33,351 nt of DNA from Irineochytrium annulatum (lineage: Eukaryota; Chytridiomycota; Chytridiomycetes; Chytridiales; Chytridiaceae): the NCBI GenBank assembly GCA_027600665.1, contig JADGJL010000165.1, forward strand, positions 1 through 33,351, in the 5' to 3' direction. The position numbers and the translations under genes are program-made. Under the pieces are notes generated by a model that was given only the letters and a program-made list of their open reading frames with translations, ran no database searches and was not told where the DNA came from. Of the stretch, positions 31,210 to 33,351 are shown piece after piece. Position 1 is the stretch's first letter. The number at the start of each line of letters is the position of its first letter.

Positions 31210-33351
31210 TTAGTGCTTCGTAGGCGCCTTCGCGTAAACGTCAGCCAAATCACCTAGGTCGCGGGGCTCCCTCCCCTTCGAGCCGGGCAGCGGCACCCCC
31301 ATCGCCTGCTTCAGCTCCTTCGCCTCATCAGCGCCACCACTCCTAGCAACGCCAACGCCACCCTGCGACTTAGCGTGCCAGTCGGTTCCCTTAGTCGCGC
31401 CAACGCCCGCCATCTCCTCCCATTTCTCCGCCTTCGCCTTCACGTTCGACTCCACCCCGCCCAAATCAGTCCCCGCCCTCCAGTTAATCGTCCTCAGATC
31501 GCCCTCAAGCCCCTCAGGCACCTCCTTGAACTCGAGAGGTTGCCCACGGTGTGTATCGGACCATGCGGCGTCGGCGTGCTTAACAGGGTGGATTTGCCTC
31601 TCAGCAGCGGTCGATAACGAGCTGGCGTGGTCGGCGGCCTTGTCGGTCATTTCCGACCCCTTCTGTTTGGCCTGATCGTAGAGGTCCGCCGTCTTGTTGG
31701 ACACCTGGGCGCCGGTCTGCTTCGCAGACTCTAGAAGCTGCGAGCCCTTGTCGGCGGCGACGTTCGCGTACTCAGAGCTCGTTTTCTTCGCCTGATCGTA
31801 GAGCTGGCTCGACTTCTCGGCGGCGGCGCCGGCGTACTCGGAGCTCGTCTGCTTTGCCTGATCGTAGAGCTGGGAGGATTTCTCGGCCGCCGCGTTCGCG
31901 TAGTCGAGCGTGGTAGACTTGACGTTACGTGCGGTCTCGGTGGCCGTCTCGGCGGCTTTGTTGTAGTATTCGGGCAGCTTCTCCGAAGCTTGGTTGTACA
32001 GCTGGGAGGACTTCTCGGCTGTAATAGATTCAACCATGTTTAGATTACAGCACCACCCAAAAGAATATAAATAAAGACTTACCAGCAGCGTTGTAGTAGT
32101 CGGTTCCCTTCTCAGCAGCGACCGCGTAAGCTTCGCCCGCCTTGTCCTGAATGACGCGGCCGGTGTCGGTAGCCGTCTGCGCAGCCTGGTTGATGGCCTC
32201 GCCGGCCTTGTTCTTGCCAACCTCGTAATACTCCGCAGACTTGTCCTGGATCACGCGGGTCGTGTCGGCCGCCGTATCAGCAGCACGGTTGTAGTAGTGG
32301 GTGCCGGTCTCGGCGGCGGCGTTCGCAATCTCACTCGACTTGTTCGCGACGGTTTCTCCGGTCGCTTGGAGGGTGTCGGCCGACGCGTTGTAAAGCTCGC
32401 CTGCCTTCGCCTTGCCCGCCTCGTAATATTCGCCAGCCTTGTTCACGACCGTCTCTCCCGTCGCCTGGAGCGTCTCGGCCGTGGCGTTGTACAGCTCGCG
32501 GGCCTTAATCTTGCCGGCTTCGTACACTTCTCCGGCCTTGTTCGCGACCGTCTCGCCGGTGGCCTGGAGCGTTGATGCGGTCGAGTCGTAAGCACGAGCC
32601 GACGTGTCGGCGGCGACGTTGTAGGCCTTCGCCGAAGTGTCCGCAGCTACGTCATAGGCTTTCGCCGAAGTGTCCGCAGCCACGTTGTAGGCCTTTGCCG
32701 AGGTGTCGGCAGCCACCTCGCCGGTCTTGTTGAGCGTGCCAGCGGCGGCCGTGTAGAGATCGGAGGCGGTGTGGGAAATGACGGCGGGGATCGCCTTAAG
32801 GGTCTCTGCAGCCGACGTGTACAGGCTCGACGACTTGTCCTGAATAACCTGGCCCTGTAGTAGATGATCAGTACATGACACTTAAACCAAAAAAAATTGA
32901 ATGACTTACCGCGCTGTTGTAGTATTCCGTTGCCTTGTTGGCGACGGCCGCGCCCGTGCCCGAGAGCGTCTCCGCGGCGCCAGTGTAGAGCTCCGAGGCC
33001 TTGTTCTGAATGGCTGCACCGGTACCCATGAGCGTCTCAGCGGCACTGTTGTACATTCTAAATAAGAATAGAACAGCGCGTAAATACATGATCGACAGTA
33101 CGAAAGGAGGATGTGGAAAAGAGCGATCACTCACGATGCAGCCTTCTCCTTTGCCTGATCAACGGTCTCCCTCTCCCCCGGGGTCAAGCCCTTCCCGCCG
33201 CCCGTGATCTCGCCGAGAGCATCCCGGTCCTTCTCGGCGAGAGACTCCTCGGCCGTCTGGCTGGGCAGAGTGTCGAGCCTTTCCACCGGCACGGTCAGGG
33301 GGGTGACCTCGACGGTCTCCAGAACGACGACCGACTGGGTGGGGGGGTTCG
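31210..33351 (-). CDS. LEA-like amphipathic-repeat protein, C-terminal part
   Basis: Four exons are visible, 33351-33135 (continuing off the window), 33057-32910, 32854-32083 and 32018-31210, joined by introns of 77, 55 and 64 nt. They encode about 648 residues. Most is an array of amphipathic helical units such as AAETLQATGETV, NKAGEYYEAGKAKAGELYN, AADTSAKAYNV and EKSSQLYDQAKKTSSEYA, rich in Ala, Lys, Glu, Thr and Tyr with 11-residue-like periodicity and larger ~33-residue blocks. This resembles group 3 LEA proteins, which protect membranes and proteins during drying, and apolipoprotein-like lipid-droplet coat proteins. The C-terminus (EFKEVPEGLEGDLRTINWRA) is non-repetitive. Three nearly identical AADTSAKAY repeats suggest recent expansion. 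The start is outside the window. Desiccation or lipid binding is inferred from composition only. Confidence 0.75.

Overview
The window looks like gene-dense nuclear DNA of a fungus, most likely an early-diverging (chytrid-like) one. Fungal identity rests on LYS12 (homoisocitrate dehydrogenase of the alpha-aminoadipate lysine route), HIS3, a Zn(2)-Cys6 transcription factor with a fungal middle domain, a flavocytochrome b2 and an RRG7-like gene. An early branch is suggested by INTS11, the Integrator endonuclease, which is generally considered missing from Dikarya. Genes are GC-rich, closely packed and broken by short GT-AG introns, mostly about 40-90 nt. I resolved most gene models by joining conserved protein motifs across donor and acceptor sites.

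Layout. 1-397: 3' end of HIS3 (+). 617-4715: large ankyrin-containing protein (+). 4973-6224: ATG3, the E2-like enzyme of autophagy (-), with a 4-nt microexon. 6418-8432: INTS11 (-). 8807-10059: RPF2, 60S ribosome assembly (+), divergent from INTS11. 10230-12762: BTB/elongin C-like plus leucine-rich-repeat protein (-). 12933-13578: damaged or unresolved RRG7/DUF2034-like gene (-). 13609-15189: unknown coiled-coil protein (+). 15348-17307: unknown membrane-anchored protein (+). 18236-19508: LYS12 (+). 19622-21735: F-box/ankyrin-like protein with an in-frame TGA (-). 21967-22128: fragment of the N-terminus of PIG-A/GPI3 (+). 22568-23613: LEA-14/WHy-like beta-sandwich protein (+). 23908-27178: five-exon Zn2Cys6 regulator (-). 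28799-30647: CYB2-type lactate dehydrogenase (+). 31210-33351: 3' part of a LEA-like amphipathic-repeat gene (-).

Two nearly identical tRNA-derived elements (17684-17927 minus, 27541-27774 plus) carry Pol III A and B boxes and T-rich tails. They sit in opposite orientation around the LYS12-to-regulator block, and I read them as a SINE family. The genes are not an operon or evident cluster. They are mostly independent housekeeping genes (histidine and lysine synthesis, autophagy, RNA processing, ribosome assembly, lactate oxidation) mixed with lineage-specific repeat proteins.

The most notable signals are the SINE pair, the fungal INTS11, the ATG3 microexon, and three places where only a 15-, 17- or 29-nt GT...AG segment would restore a reading frame. 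Those last could be extremely short introns, assembly errors or pseudogene lesions.
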